A stretch of 64,000 nt of DNA from Phallusia fumigata. Its lineage: Eukaryota; Chordata; Ascidiacea; Phlebobranchia; Ascidiidae. The stretch is taken from positions 62,001 through 126,000 of the forward strand of contig QXVZ01025851.1 in NCBI GenBank assembly GCA_008931825.1, in the 5' to 3' direction. A model generated the notes under the pieces. That model had not been told where the DNA came from and searched no databases. It worked only from the letters and a program-made list of their open reading frames with translations. Shown one piece after another: positions 1-11,300 of the stretch (position 1 is its first letter; every line of letters begins with the position of its first letter). The position numbers and the translations under genes were made by a program.

Positions 1-74
1 AATACGTTCGAAAAGAAATACGGTTAAGATTTGAGTTGTATAACTGATACAGCTTTGACAAAATAACCGTTTTT

Positions 75-520
75 CCTTATCAGCACAGTTGCCTTGTGTT
101 CGCAAGGTTGTTAGTTCTAATCCTGTCTCGGTCGCTTGTGTTTGTCTGAGCAAAAAAACTTAAGCGGCTTTGCCCAGCAAAACTCGAAGGGTTGACCCAA
201 AAAAACAGCAAAACTCGAAGGGTTGACCCCAAAAAACCAGCAAAACTCGAAGGGTTGACCCCAAAAAACCAGCAAAACTCGAAGGGTTGACCCCAAAAAA
301 CCAGCAAAACTCGAAGGGTTGACCCAAAAAAACAGCAAAACTCGAAGGGTTGACCCCAAAAAACCAGCAAAACTCGAAGGGTTGACCCCAAAAATCGAGA
401 AAACACGATAACATGATTCAACTGAATTGAAATGAGGCAGGTAGCTCGACGGTAGACTCGTTACGAGCATAACGCATTCAGGTATTGTCCCGCCCTCCGA
501 GGATAATAAAGAAACCCACA
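75..520 (+). repeat. tRNA-derived SINE with an internal minisatellite
   Basis: A dispersed element that recurs at least seven times in the window. Its head has a tRNA-like B box (AGTTCTAATCCTG), followed by the family signatures 'aaacttaagcggc' and 'caatgaggcaggtagctcg', and a tail ending near 'gaggataataaa'. In this copy the middle is expanded into a minisatellite (175-397). It lies just upstream of the first visible exon of SLC6 copy 1, in what would be an intron. The tRNA origin is inferred from the B box. Confidence 0.75.
175..397. repeat. 31-32 bp minisatellite, about 7 units
   Basis: Seven head-to-tail units, each containing 'aaaactcgaagggttgaccc' and separated by short A/C-rich spacers. 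Unit starts lie near 179, 211, 243, 275, 306, 337 and 369. The unit derives from the SINE body ('gggttgaccc...aaaatcgag'). The homologous SINE at 7995 has a single, shortened version, so the array expanded in this copy only. The overlapping minus-strand open frames translate this repeat and are not genes. Confidence 0.9.
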
Positions 521-615
521 TTTTTAAAAATCCTAAAAAGTAACAGTGGCTATGATTTAAACCAAGAGATGTAAAACAATGAAAAACCTTCCGACCTATT
601 TATATTTTATTTCAG

Positions 616-3600
616 ACACAAAGTTCTGCAAATATCTTCAGGTTTCGAGGACAATGGTTCTGGCTTCAACACAACAATGTTCTTGTTTTTGTCGTTGGCC
701 TTTGTCACCGTTTTCATGGTAACGATTAACGGCGTTAAATCAAGCGGAAAGGTACCTTCAAAAATGAAAACAAGTATTTCGAAAGTTTTATTTAAACGTT
801 AAATATAAGCAGTCGCGTTAACAATCTGAATTTAAAAAACAAGCTCTCCTTTTTAGCAGAAAAAGAAAATTTTTCCAAATATTTTTTTTCTTTTAACAGG
901 TGGTATATTTTACAGCAACATTTCCCTACGTAATGTTGTTTGTTCTTCTTGTGCGCGGCCTAACACTAGATGGCGCATGGAAGGGTGTGGAAATATTCAT
1001 TTTTCCGAAAATGGAAATGTTACTGAAACCTTCGGTAAGTAATACAGTACGTTTTGTTTTGAACTATGATGCATTGAAAACAATACTATTGAATCAAAAA
1101 TGAATAACAATTGGTTTAAGAAACTCCGGTAAGTATGATTTCTATGTTTTCCAAGGTGTGGATGGAGGGGGTTTCCCAAGCGTTTTATATTTACGGAATT
1201 GGTTTTCTGGGATTGACCGCTTTTGGAAGTTACAACAAAAAGAAACAAGATTTTTTTAAGTTAGTTAGTCGGGTTTTCGAATCTTAATAATAAATGATTT
1301 AAGTCCTTTTTTGTCATGCAGACAATCAGTGTTTATTATACCTTGTGGGATTGTGACGTCAATAGTGATGGGTTTTGTGACGTTTAGTATATTGGGAAAC
1401 CTGGCACACGTGAACAATGTGGAAATTATGTCTGTCGTCGACTCAGGTTTGCTCGCGTTAATAGAAAAAGAGGCCAAATTATTGTAAATGTGATTTCTTC
1501 ACTGCTCTGAAAAAATGTATCACCACGTTTTATGATAAAATAGGGCTTTTAAGCACGCCTGTAATATTTTTTTGCCCACACTTGCGTTGCATTACTGGGC
1601 GTTTATACCTCTAAATACATGTTCGAATACATACAGCAAGTTTATGTTTAATGGTCATTCGTTTTTAGGCTTCCGAAACTTTTTCCTTTCATCTGTAACT
1701 TTCTTTCTCGGTTGCAAAGGATAAGAATTGCTCTACCATTAAAAATATACTGTTTTTTTACAATAACGTGACTGTTCTCCCTACCTAATAGCTTAAAAAT
1801 CACAAGAATCTGTGCAGTGTAATGAAAGATAAATGATTTGCAGGTCCAGGTCTCGTGTTTCAAGTGATTCCATCAGCTCTGGCACTTCTACCTGTTCCAC
1901 AACTATGGTCTGCTCTCTTCTTTCTCATGCTTTACTTTGTTGCTATTGATTCGGCGGTAAGACAGATTGAAACGAAATACCACATTGTACAACATTCCGC
2001 TAGAGGTTGTTTTTTCTGTAGTTTGGTGAATTCGAAGGATTGTCAACAGTTGTAATCGACACCTTTCCTAACCTTGGATCAACTTTTAAACGGCGAGCAC
2101 TTACAAACTGTGGAATTGGTTTGCTATTCTTCTTACTCTGTCAAATTATGCTCACTGGGGTAAGAAAGAATTGATCAAAGTGTTATGTTATCTTTTCCAC
2201 GGTGCCTTCGAATACTGCTGGTCCACTTGGTGTACTCGGTAAGGCATTTTGATGGGGAAATTCGGACGAAATCAAAAATACCGCAACCGGTTTTGATGCA
2301 ACAAAACTTGTAATTACCGCAATTAACCCGTTTAAATGACCAAAACCGGGTAAAAACCACAGAAACCCTGTTTTGATGCGACAGTCGAAAATACTGCAAG
2401 TAACGCGTTACGATTGGGTGAAGCTAAATTTCTTTTATTACCTGCAGTATTCTATAGTTTAAGCGACACACCAAGTAAAATACCAAATAAACACCAAGTA
2501 AATTGCCAAGTGAACCAAGTGTACCAAGTGTACCAAGTGAACCAAGTGAACCAAGTGAACCAAGTGAACCAAGTGAATTGCCAAGTGAGCCAAGTGCACC
2601 AGCAGCATTCGAAGGCACCCTCTTTTTCAACGTTAAACCGCTTAAAGAAATAGCTCTTGTCAAAAGTATTTTGATTCTGCTCCTCAAATACAACGAAAAA
2701 CAACTTAAATTTACCGGCTCAATTTAATCTCGAATCTTTACGTTTCTAGCCTGGACTTTACTGGTTCGAGTTAATAAATTATTACGGTGCTTCGGGAATT
2801 TGCCTTATATGGATTGTCACGTGTGAATCGTTGGCGGTCGGTTGGTTGTGGGATGCCAAAAAATACCGGGATGACGTCAGAATGATGATCGATCGAAAGT
2901 TACCAAGAGTTTTTGATCCTTGCTACAAGTTTGTTATTCCTCTCATCACGACAGTAAGAAGCATGTATTCACAAGAATACTTAAAAGAAAGAAATCTTGT
3001 TTCTTTCTGTTAAATAAACTATATTTTGAAAGGCTGCTAAATACAAACTATAAATGTGCTTAGAATATGATTTATAAAATTATTTCACTTGAAAGATCGG
3101 TGTCTTTTTCATTCACCTTTCCAGTGAAACAATTATTTTATATATCCTCTCCTCCAAACAGCTTGAAAAGGCCAAAACAACGTTTGGGGATAAGAAAGAT
3201 TTTTATAGAAAACAAACGAGCATATCCACCTGTTTGACTTGAGGCAACATTGTGTATGTTGTCCTAAATGCGAATAAATAGAATGTGTTGTGAATCAATT
3301 CGGTCTTACTGTGTCGAAGGGAACATAAGATAATTTGTGATTCCGTCCATTCTGTTGGGATGTGGCTGTAATTGTCGATTTTATCTTTCAGATAATACTA
3401 GTTATGTATTGCATCAAATGGGAACCACTAACAATTGGATATTACGTTTATCCGATGTGGGCCAACGTCATCGGTTGGATGATGTCACTATCATCGATAT
3501 TGTGTGTTCCAATTGTGGCTGGCTTGACTTTGTACAGAGGAAAAGGTTCCTTTCGTCAGGTTTGTGGCATGACTGTAAATGGTATATGAAATGTTGCTAC

Positions 3601-3939
3601 TAGGCATTGTAAAAACTTAAGAAGCTTCTGGTAAATGCATTTTCGTATATTATGACGTTGGTGGGTGTGACGTAGGAGCACAATGTGTGACGTGTCCTTT
3701 AGCAAACTTGTTTTTACTCCAGTGCTTTATACAATGATATCTTGACATAAGAATCTTTAAGTGATACGATTTAAAAACGTTTTTGCTAAAAATAATTAAA
3801 AAAACGAAAAAAATATTTTCCCCAGAGATGGATTTCCGGGAAAACCCCCAAGTTTGACTTTGCGTCACTTCATCGTCATGACGACGATGACAAAACGGGG
3901 ATGTCCGCTTTACCCATCGATAAACTTATACAAGCGTAA
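616..3939 (+). CDS. SLC6-type Na+/Cl- dependent transporter, copy 1, TM4 to C terminus (5' part not in window)
   Basis: Plasma-membrane solute carrier of the SLC6 family, amino-acid/GABA/glycine type by likeness. Nine exons: 616-751 (end of EL2, TM4), 900-1034 (TM5), 1156-1259 (TM6), 1322-1446 (TM7), 1844-1956 (EL4, TM8), 2022-2159 (TM9), 2750-2953 (TM10, start of TM11), 3392-3559 (TM11-12), 3826-3939 (cytoplasmic tail, TAA). Phases join throughout and no stop interrupts. Family signatures: '[12 protein letters not shown]' after TM6, '[17 protein letters not shown]', '[16 protein letters not shown]', '[13 protein letters not shown]'. Exons for the N terminus and TM1-3 would lie left of base 1. 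Nucleotide identity to copy 2 is high, even in introns. The TM6/TM7 substitutions described for copy 3 are present here too. Confidence 0.88.
2200..2620. mobile_element. MITE with subterminal 9-bp satellite, in intron of SLC6 copy 1
   Basis: Terminal inverted repeats read GGTGCCTTCGAATACTGCTG at the left and its near-complement (ending 'cagcattcgaaggcacc') at the right. Flanks 2191-2199 (tcttttcca) and 2621-2629 (tctttttca) look like a 9-bp target duplication with one mismatch, which fits a Mutator-like element better than a hAT. About a dozen 'ccaagtgaa' units lie inside the right end. The same insertion is in copy 2 but not in copies 3 or 4, so it predates the copy 1/2 split. Confidence 0.7.
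3653..3693. promoter_or_regulatory. Triple TGACGT cluster in last intron of SLC6 copy 1
   Basis: Three TGACGT hexamers, the CREB/ATF half-site core, at 3653, 3668 and 3688. The same three at the same 15- and 20-bp spacing occur in the last intron of copy 2 (11275, 11290, 11310) and copy 3 (18882, 18897, 18917). Regulatory use is inferred. Shared ancestry of the duplicated intron could explain the match alone. Confidence 0.35.
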
Positions 3940-4214
3940 TATTGGGTTAGTTTGAAATCTCCCTCAATTTTCGTGTGCTAAAAGTGTCACAACGTTAAAA
4001 AAAATTGCAACAAATTCCAATTAAATTTTTCATCTCTAAAAACCTTTGGCTATTTTTCCTCAAAATTGTGAGTCCGGTTGCAGTTCCAATATTGTCACAA
4101 GTTAAACTTTTCTAAAATTATCTTTGTAACATTACCCAAACCTTATGCCTAAACGCAAATGTGTTGTGTTATATTCACGTGTGTTGGCATTTGTAGTAAT
4201 ATAAACATAAACAC

Positions 4215-4550
4215 AGGTCTTATCATACTCTATTTATTTTCGTTTGAAAGTTTATAGGCAATGGCGGCTAATTTTAGCTTAGGCATGTCGTAATCTATAC
4301 GTTTTGTGGTTTGTAACAAACCAGTTTAACCTTTCAGGTTTTTGTGAAACAAATTAGATTATTATCAGCTGCAAAGGCTAAATTCAAGCCAATATGTTTT
4401 TCAGCATAGGCGCTACAGCGTTTTCTAAAATATAACGCAATACTAACTTCCACTATATCCTGTTTATTTCCCACTAATTGTATTTTCTGGTTGTTTAGTT
4501 TGTTTTTACTCAGGGTGTATAGTTTTACNTCTGTAGTGTAAAATTCCATT
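4215..4550. repeat. Dispersed repeat, first of three copies
   Basis: Starts 'tcatactctatttattttcg' and matches 6520-6835 closely; a more diverged relative follows SLC6 copy 2 at 11830-12140. On the minus strand all three give similar short open frames containing 'IQLVGNK', one of them frame-disrupted, so a decayed coding fragment is possible. I could not assign a family. Confidence 0.6.
4529..4529. other. Assembly gap (single n)
   Basis: One unresolved base inside the dispersed repeat. Other single-n positions in the window are 5452, 7993 and 10858. At 10858 the flanks are duplicated, so these are best read as contig joins of unknown true size. Confidence 0.8.
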
Positions 4551-5559
4551 AAAATTCGACAGGTTGGTTTACGGTCTCTGATATGTTTTTACTGTATTTG
4601 GAAACAAAAAAGTCCAGTGGCTATTGGTACTGGAATTAACTCATGTACCAACAGTCGAAATGTTGCAATCTGACGTAATTACTGAATGCCTTTGTTGGAA
4701 GCATACCCAGTGTTTCTCAACGTCTGAAGGCGTTTGGAGAATAAATGAGTGATAGAGGGGGCTGAGAAAAAATTTGGCAGTTAAAACGGAATATAACGGT
4801 AAGGTTAATTTTGCCATGTGTCTCCTCAAACGACAAGTAATTTGGTCATTTATAATTACCTATTTGTTGGTCAAACAGGATTTGGTAATTATAAACGATG
4901 CAAGAAAAAAGCTTAAGAAACTTTGATTTAGATATTATCTTGTGAAAGTTATTATTTGAAATAAACATTTTTATGCGGTTTCTTACACAAACCTTTCCAG
5001 TTTCGCTCTGACTCTGATAAAGAATGAGAACCATGTAGATAACTGTGACGTCACGGCCCCATAATTGTAATCAATATCTAGTGTTGAAACACTTGCCCGT
5101 ACCTAAACCGGTATGGCCAGTCGCACAACTTTCTCTCATTAAAACTTCAATTCTGTTTAACTGCGGTGCAAAATTTCTGAAGCTCTTATCAATCAGACAA
5201 ACCCTAATTGTAAACTGTGCTGTACTGATCTGCAATGTAATAAAAACACGACATAAAAGCAGACGTCCGCTCCGCAACGGACTGTGTGTACGGACGTGAT
5301 GTATTGCTTACGTTTCACTGTTTGTTTCTGTTTAAGAAGCTTTAATTTCTGCCCGATATGTCATTCACAGGCGAGTGGTTATCATTAAAAGCAAGTGATG
5401 CAATCTAGTTTCAATTTTTCGAAAATATTTGGCTAAGTAAGCCATACTGGNAACTGAAACAAGCATTCCCTCCCAGACAGTTAGCTTTAGGTCGAAAAAA
5501 CAGATGATCAAGGTAAATTATTGCTGTCATCCAAGTTAACATTGCATAAATACTAGCTA

Positions 5560-5823
5560 GTGCAACTTTGGTGTTGGACAATGCCCATGCATACATGAAA
5601 GCAAGCGGGATAGTGGTTAGCTGCACGAAGGCTAGCTGGTGAAGGGAGTGCAACTTTGGTGTTGGACAATGCCCATGCATACATGAAAGCAAGCGGAATA
5701 GTGGTTAGCTACACGAAGGCTAGCTGGTGAAGGGAGTGCAACTTTGGTGTAGGACAATGCCCATGCATACATGAAAGCAAGCGGGATAGTGGTTAGCTGC
5801 ACGAAGGCTAGCTGGTGAAGGGA
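5560..5823. repeat. 88-bp tandem repeat, 3 units
   Basis: Three near-identical units beginning 'gtgcaactttggtgt' at 5560, 5648 and 5736, each ending 'gctagctggtgaaggga'. Only a few single-base differences separate them. The minus-strand open frames here simply translate the repeat. Confidence 0.9.
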
Positions 5824-6519
5824 GTTGTAGATTCTGTTATCGCTCACTTTTGTGACTGTGACGTTATAATTGTTGAATGCTTGTTAATTAAAAGTTGTTA
5901 CGTCATTGTTGAGGCTTGCCTGCATTTTGTTCATTGACTATGGTGGCTAAGTTTGGGCCATGTTAGCGTTTTTATACATATCCCATACCTTTGAAAAGTT
6001 ATGTGAACTTTATGGCGAAAAAAACAATTAAGCTGTCAAAGCATTAGGATAGAAAATTTTTCGAATAAACTGGTTTTATTCACTTTTTTCAGCAAGGATA
6101 AAGTTAACAATGGCACAAAAGTTTTTATGAGTCTGTAGCCACACAGGTTTAAGAAAGTGCGTTTACCCAAACGCCCAGCTGCCGTTTCTTACAAATCAAA
6201 ACATAAACCAACTAAAACCAGAAAACTACGTTAATTGGCGCAAGTGACGCAAATTTGCAGTTAAAAGGCCTATTAGGACAAAGCCTCGTTCCTTATATTT
6301 ATTTTGTATCACCCTAAACCACTAAAGGATGATCACGTTTAAAACACAATGAAGTTATCCCTGGAAATATTTGCCCCTCCAAAATTTTTGGCTGGCTAAG
6401 TTTTCGCACCCACATACAAGTTAAGCTTACAGGGTTGTTTCTTGTATGTCCTTGTAGACATTTTGTGCCATCATGCTCTGATTTTTACGGCAACACATAC
6501 AAGTTTATAGCTTGAATTT

Positions 6520-6835
6520 CATACTCTATTTATTTTCGTTTGAAAGTTTATAGGCAATGGCGGCTAATTTTAGCTTAGTCATGACATAATCGATACGTTT
6601 TGTGGATTGTCACAACCCAGTTTAACCTTTCAGGTTATTGTGAAACAAATTAGATTCTTATAAGCTGCAAAGGCCAAATTCAAGCCAATATGTTTTTCAT
6701 CATACGCGCTACAGGCTTTTCTAAAATTCAACGCATTACTAGTTTCCACTGTATCCTGTTTATTTCCCACTAATTGTATTTTGTCGTTGTTTAGTTTGTT
6801 TTTACTCAGGGTGTAATAATTCATCACATAGTTTT
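6520..6835. repeat. Dispersed repeat, second copy
   Basis: Close match to 4215-4550, including 'tcatactctatttattttcg' and 'ggcaatggcggctaatttta'. Two closely spaced copies on either side of the 'n' at 5452 could be a real duplication or an assembly overlap. Confidence 0.6.
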
Positions 6836-6941
6836 ACGTACAATGGTAGATGCGAGAAACTAGACGAAAAAGAAATGGTTTTAGAAAGCCTACCTTAGAA
6901 TACAAAAAGTTGCTGGCCTACAAAAACAACGAAAAAGTATG

Positions 6942-7074
6942 ATAAGAAGATACAAGCTAGTACTTGTGTGCAAAACATTTTCTACGTTTCGACAAACGCT
7001 GATCTTGATGACAACAGCGTTTGTCGAAACGTAGAAAATGTTTTGCACACAAGTACTGGCTTGTATCTTCTTAT
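6942..7074. repeat. 60-bp near-perfect inverted repeat (hairpin)
   Basis: Left arm 6942-7001 and right arm 7015-7074 are reverse complements at 59 of 60 positions, around a 13-nt loop. The inner part ('cagcgtttgtcgaaacg') recurs at 19885-19930 and in a diverged form at 47505-47555, so it belongs to a dispersed element. The loop and right arm resemble the core of hammerhead-type ribozymes (GATGA ... GAAAC), though the pairing is imperfect. Confidence 0.8.
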
Positions 7075-7369
7075 TGAGATTTTTTAAAACCGTGAATTAT
7101 GTACCTACCAACAAAAATAGAATTACAACAACAAAAACAGCAAATATTAAAAGGCATAATTTGAAACGTTGTACAAAATGGTTTTATATTAAACACGCGC
7201 TTTATAGGATCGACATTTTGTATCAACTAGCTTATAGGCTTTATAGCTTGCAAACTGTCGACACAAAAGCACATGGTGTAATACGTAGCTGTAGATCAAG
7301 TCACTACCATTATTTTTCGATGCGACGCCTTTGGAAAGGTTGGTTTGACTTTTGACGCAACAGCGATGC

Positions 7370-7600
7370 GAATTTAACAAAGGTGCATATTATCAAAGTT
7401 GTATTTATTGATGCATATAAACAGTTCAGCTACAAAACGGAATTATTGTGCGACGCCCTTGAAAAATTACAACGACGCACTAAAGCGTGGCGAGGCGCAG
7501 TTTGAGAACCACAGCACTCTGTTGATGCAGCAAACCCTTTTAAATGCTGGCGGAATGTGGGAACAAACTATTTTGTGTACTGAGCAGCGTCAAATGGCCA
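7370..7600. repeat. Dispersed hAT-like repeat
   Basis: Contains 'ggaattattgtgcgacgc' and 'cgaggcgcagtttgagaacc', shared with 12285-12480 in the same orientation and with 37030-37180 and 38447-38588 in the opposite orientation. The 38447 copy has hAT-like ends, so I place the family among non-autonomous hAT elements. Confidence 0.5.
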
Positions 7601-7992
7601 GTTTCAATTCGTTTTGGTTTTTTAATTAGCGTACATGTTTGTGTTTTTTTAAACCAACCCCACCAATTATAGTTGCTTGTATGCTTGCTTTCTCTAGCAA
7701 TTATTTGAACTTATCTGTGGCCTATTTCCCTAAATTAAAAGAACAACACAATGTGGTGTGAAACACCTGATGTGTAATTGATTTTTGCCTGAATTTCATT
7801 TTAACGAGCTTAAAATTTTTAAATTTATATACCTGACTTTGTTTAAATGCACTTCCTCCTACAGCCTCACTATGTAGTTATAAGCACGATAATAAATATA
7901 CCACAAGAGCAGTGGACAGCACGTTGCTCTACATTTAAACATGTTGTTACTGGCGAACACCGCAGACAATTTGATGCTGACTTCCTCTAAAT

Positions 7993-7993
7993 N
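7993..7993. other. Assembly gap (single n) at start of the copy 2 block
   Basis: The n falls immediately before the SINE from which sequence resembling 75 onward begins again. This is where a contig join or an unmerged second haplotype would be expected. Confidence 0.7.
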
Positions 7994-7994
7994 T

Positions 7995-8230
7995 CCTTAT
8001 CAGCACAGTTGCCTTGTGTTCGCCAGGTTGTGGGTTCTAATCCTGTCTCGGTCGCTTGTGTTTGCCTGAGCAAGAAACTTAAGCGGCTTTGGGTTGACTC
8101 AAAAAATCGAGAAAACAAGATAACATGATTCAACTGAATTGCAATGAGGCAGGTTGCTCGACGGTAGACTTGTTACGAGCATAGCGCATTCAGGAGTTGT
8201 TCCGCCCACCGAGGATAATAAATAAACCCA
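7995..8230 (+). repeat. tRNA-derived SINE without minisatellite
   Basis: Same family and same relative position as 75-520: B box 'GGGTTCTAATCCTG', 'aaacttaagcggc', 'caatgaggcaggttgctcg', tail 'gaggataataaataaa'. The 31-bp array is absent, leaving only 'gggttgactcaaaaaatcgag'. Confidence 0.8.
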
Positions 8231-8326
8231 TATTTTCAAAAATCCAAAAAGTAACAGTGGCTATGATTTAAACCAAGAGATGTAAAACAATGAAAAACCT
8301 TCGGACCAATTTATATTTTATTTCAG

Positions 8327-11300
8327 ACACAAAGTTCTGCAAATATCTTCAGGTTTCGAGGACAATGGTTCTGGCTTCAACACAACAATGTTCTTGTTTA
8401 TGTCGTTAGCCTTCGTCACCGTTTTCATGGTAACGATCAACGGCGTTAAATCAAGCGGAAAGGTACCTTCAAAAATGAAAACAAGTATTTCGAAAGTTTG
8501 ATTTAAACGTTAAATATAAGCAGTCGCGTTAAAAATCTGAATTCAAAAGTGTTTTCCTAATATTTTTTTCTTTTAACAGGTGGTATATTTTACAGCAACG
8601 TTTCCCTACGTAATGTTGTTGGTTCTTCTTGTGCGCGGCCTAACACTAGATGGCGCATGGGAGGGTGTGAAAATATTCATTTTTCCGAAAATGGAAATGT
8701 TACTAAAACCTTTGGTAAGTAAATCAGTACATTTTATTTTGAACTATGATGCATTGAAAACAATACTATTGAATCGAAAATAAATAACACTTGTTTTAAG
8801 AAACTCCGGTAAGTATGATTTCTATGTTTTCCAAGGTGTGGATGGAGGGGGTTTCCCAAGCGTTTTATGTTTATGCTATCGGTTTCACGGGATTAACAGC
8901 TTTTGGAAGTTACAACAAAAAGAAACAAGATTTTTTTAAGTTAGTCAGTTGGGTTTTCGAATCCGTAATAAATATTTTAATTCATTTTTGTACTGTTATG
9001 CAGACAATCAGTATTAATTATACCTTGTGGGATTGTGACGTCAATAGTGATGGGTTTTGTGACGTTCAGCATCCTGGGAAACCTGGCACACGTGAACAAT
9101 GTGGAAATTATGTCTGTCGTCGAGTCAGGTTTGCTCGTGTTAATACAAAAAGAGTCCAAATCTTTGTAAATGTGATTTCTTCACTGCTCTGAAAAAAATG
9201 TATCTCCACTTTTTATGATGAAATAGGGGTTTTAAACACGCCTGATAATATTTCTTTGCCCACAGTTGCGTTGCAATACTGTGCGTTTACACCTCTAACC
9301 ACATGTTTAAAATACATACAGCAAGTTTATGTTTAATGATCATTCATTTTTAGGCTTCCGAACCTTTTTCCTTTCATCTGTAACTTTTCTTCTCGGTTGT
9401 AAAGGATAAGAATTGCTCTACCATTAAAAATATACTGTTTTTTACAATGACTGTTTTCCCTACCTAATAGCTTAAAAATCACAAGAATCTGTGCAGTGTA
9501 ATGAAAGATAAATTATTCGCAGGTCCAGGTCTTGTATTTCAAGTGATTCCATCAGCTCTAGCACTTCTACCTGTTCCTCAACTATGGTCTGCTCTCTTCT
9601 TTCTCATGCTTTACTTTGTTGCTATTGATTCAGCGGTAAGACGACTTATTACATTGCAATTATTTTGTTTTTTGCATAATAAGCCTTAGATTACAATACA
9701 TTTTTCAATTCTGATGAATATATTTCTGTAGTTTGGTGAATTCGAAGGACTGTCAACAGTTGTAATCGACACTTTTCCTGCCCTTGGATCAACTTTTAAA
9801 CGGCGAGCACTTACAAACTGTGGAATCGGTTTGATATTCTTCCTACTCTGTCAAATTATGCTCACTGGGGTAAGAAAGAATTGATCAGAGTCTTATGTTA
9901 TCTTTTCCACGGTGCCTTCGAATACTTCTGGTCCACTTGGTGTACTCGGTAAGGCATTTTGATGGGGAAAATCGGACGAAATTAAAAAAACTCCAGGACA
10001 ATCGTTTTTGATGCAACAAAACTTGTAATTACCGCAATCAACCCGTTTAAATGACCAAAACCGGGTAAAAACCACAGAAACCCTGTTTTGATGCGACAGT
10101 CGAAAATACTGGAAGTAACGCGTTTAGTTAAGGTAAAGCTAAATTACTTTATTTACCTGCAGTATTCCATAGTTGAAGCGACCCACCAAGTAAATTACCA
10201 AATAAATAACCAAGTAAATTGCCAAGTGAACCAAGTGAACCAAGTAAATTGCCAAGTGAACCAAATGAACCAAGTGAACCAAGTAAACCAAGTGAACCAA
10301 GAAAACCAAGTGAATCAAGTGAATTGCCAAGTGAACCAAGTGAACCAAGTAAATTGCCAAGTGAACCAAGTAAATTGCCAAGTGAACCAAATGAACCAAG
10401 TGAACCAAGCAAACCAAGTGAACCAAGAAAACCAAGTGAATCAAGTGAATTGCCAAGTGAGCCAAGTGCACCAGCAGTATTCGAAGGCACCCTCTTTTTC
10501 AACGTTGAACCGCTTAAAAAATAGCTGTTGTCTAAAGTGTTTTGATTCTGCCCCTCAAATACAACAAAAATCAAACTAAATTTCCCGGCTCAATTTAATC
10601 TCGAATCTTTACGTTTCCAGCCTGGAATTTACTGGTTCGAGTTAATGAATTATTACGGTGCTTCGGGAATTTGCCTTATATGGATTGTCACGTGTGAATC
10701 GTTGGCGGTCGGTTGGTTGTGGGATGCCAAAAAATACCGGGATGACGTCAGAATGATGATCGATCGTAAACTACCGAGAGTTTTTGACTACTGTTACAAA
10801 TTTGTTATTCCTCTCATCACGACAGTAAGAAGCATGTATTTACTTGGATTCTTAAACNTCCTCTCATCACGACAGTAAGAAGCATGTATTTACTTGGATT
10901 CTTAAACGAAAGAAACCTTGTTTCTTTCTGTTAAATAAACTATCTTTTGAAAGGCTGCTAAATACAAACTTACAATGTGCTTAGAATATTTAATAGTCGA
11001 TTTTATCGTTCAGATAATACTAGTTATGTATTGCATCAAATGGGAGCCACTAACAATTGGAGATTACGTTTATCCGATGTGGGCCAACGTCATCGGTTGG
11101 ATGATGTCACTATCATCGATATTGTGTGTTCCAATTGTGGCTGGCTTGACTTTGTACAGAGGAAAAGGTTCCTTTCGTCAGGTTTGTGGAATGAATGTAA
11201 ATGGTGTATGAAATTTTGCTACTAGGCATTGTACAAACTTAAGAAGCTTCTGGTAAATGCATTTTCGTATATTATGACGTAGGTGGGTGTGACGTAGGAG

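Larger units (their letters stand above)
3940..8326. other. Repeat-filled region between SLC6 copies 1 and 2, three assembly gaps
   Basis: I see no exon for the SLC6 N terminus or TM1-3 here and no other gene. The stretch holds a repeat present twice (4215-4550 and 6520-6835, related to 11830-12140), a hAT-like fragment near 4700 ('cagtgtttctcaacg'), an 88-bp tandem array (5560-5823), a 60-bp inverted repeat (6942-7074), a repeat copy at 7370-7600 and a SINE (7995-8230). The 'n' at 4529, 5452 and 7993 mark joins, so missing exons could be hidden. Confidence 0.7.

Noticed and set aside
175-397. Regularly spaced repeats resembling a CRISPR array
   Set aside because: Spacers are not unique, the host is eukaryotic, and the unit derives from the SINE.
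80-521. Three overlapping minus-strand open frames of 84-134 codons
   Set aside because: They translate the SINE and its minisatellite; the repeated peptide simply mirrors the 31-bp unit.
8815-9192. 125-codon plus frame across TM6/TM7 of copy 2
   Set aside because: It reads through an intron and uses the wrong frame over the TM7 exon. Splicing gives the SLC6 frame [13 protein letters not shown] instead.
10139-10579. Long open frames on both strands rich in NQV, PSE or LGS repeats
   Set aside because: They are the 9-bp satellite of the MITE read in several frames. A 9-bp period keeps frames open without selection.
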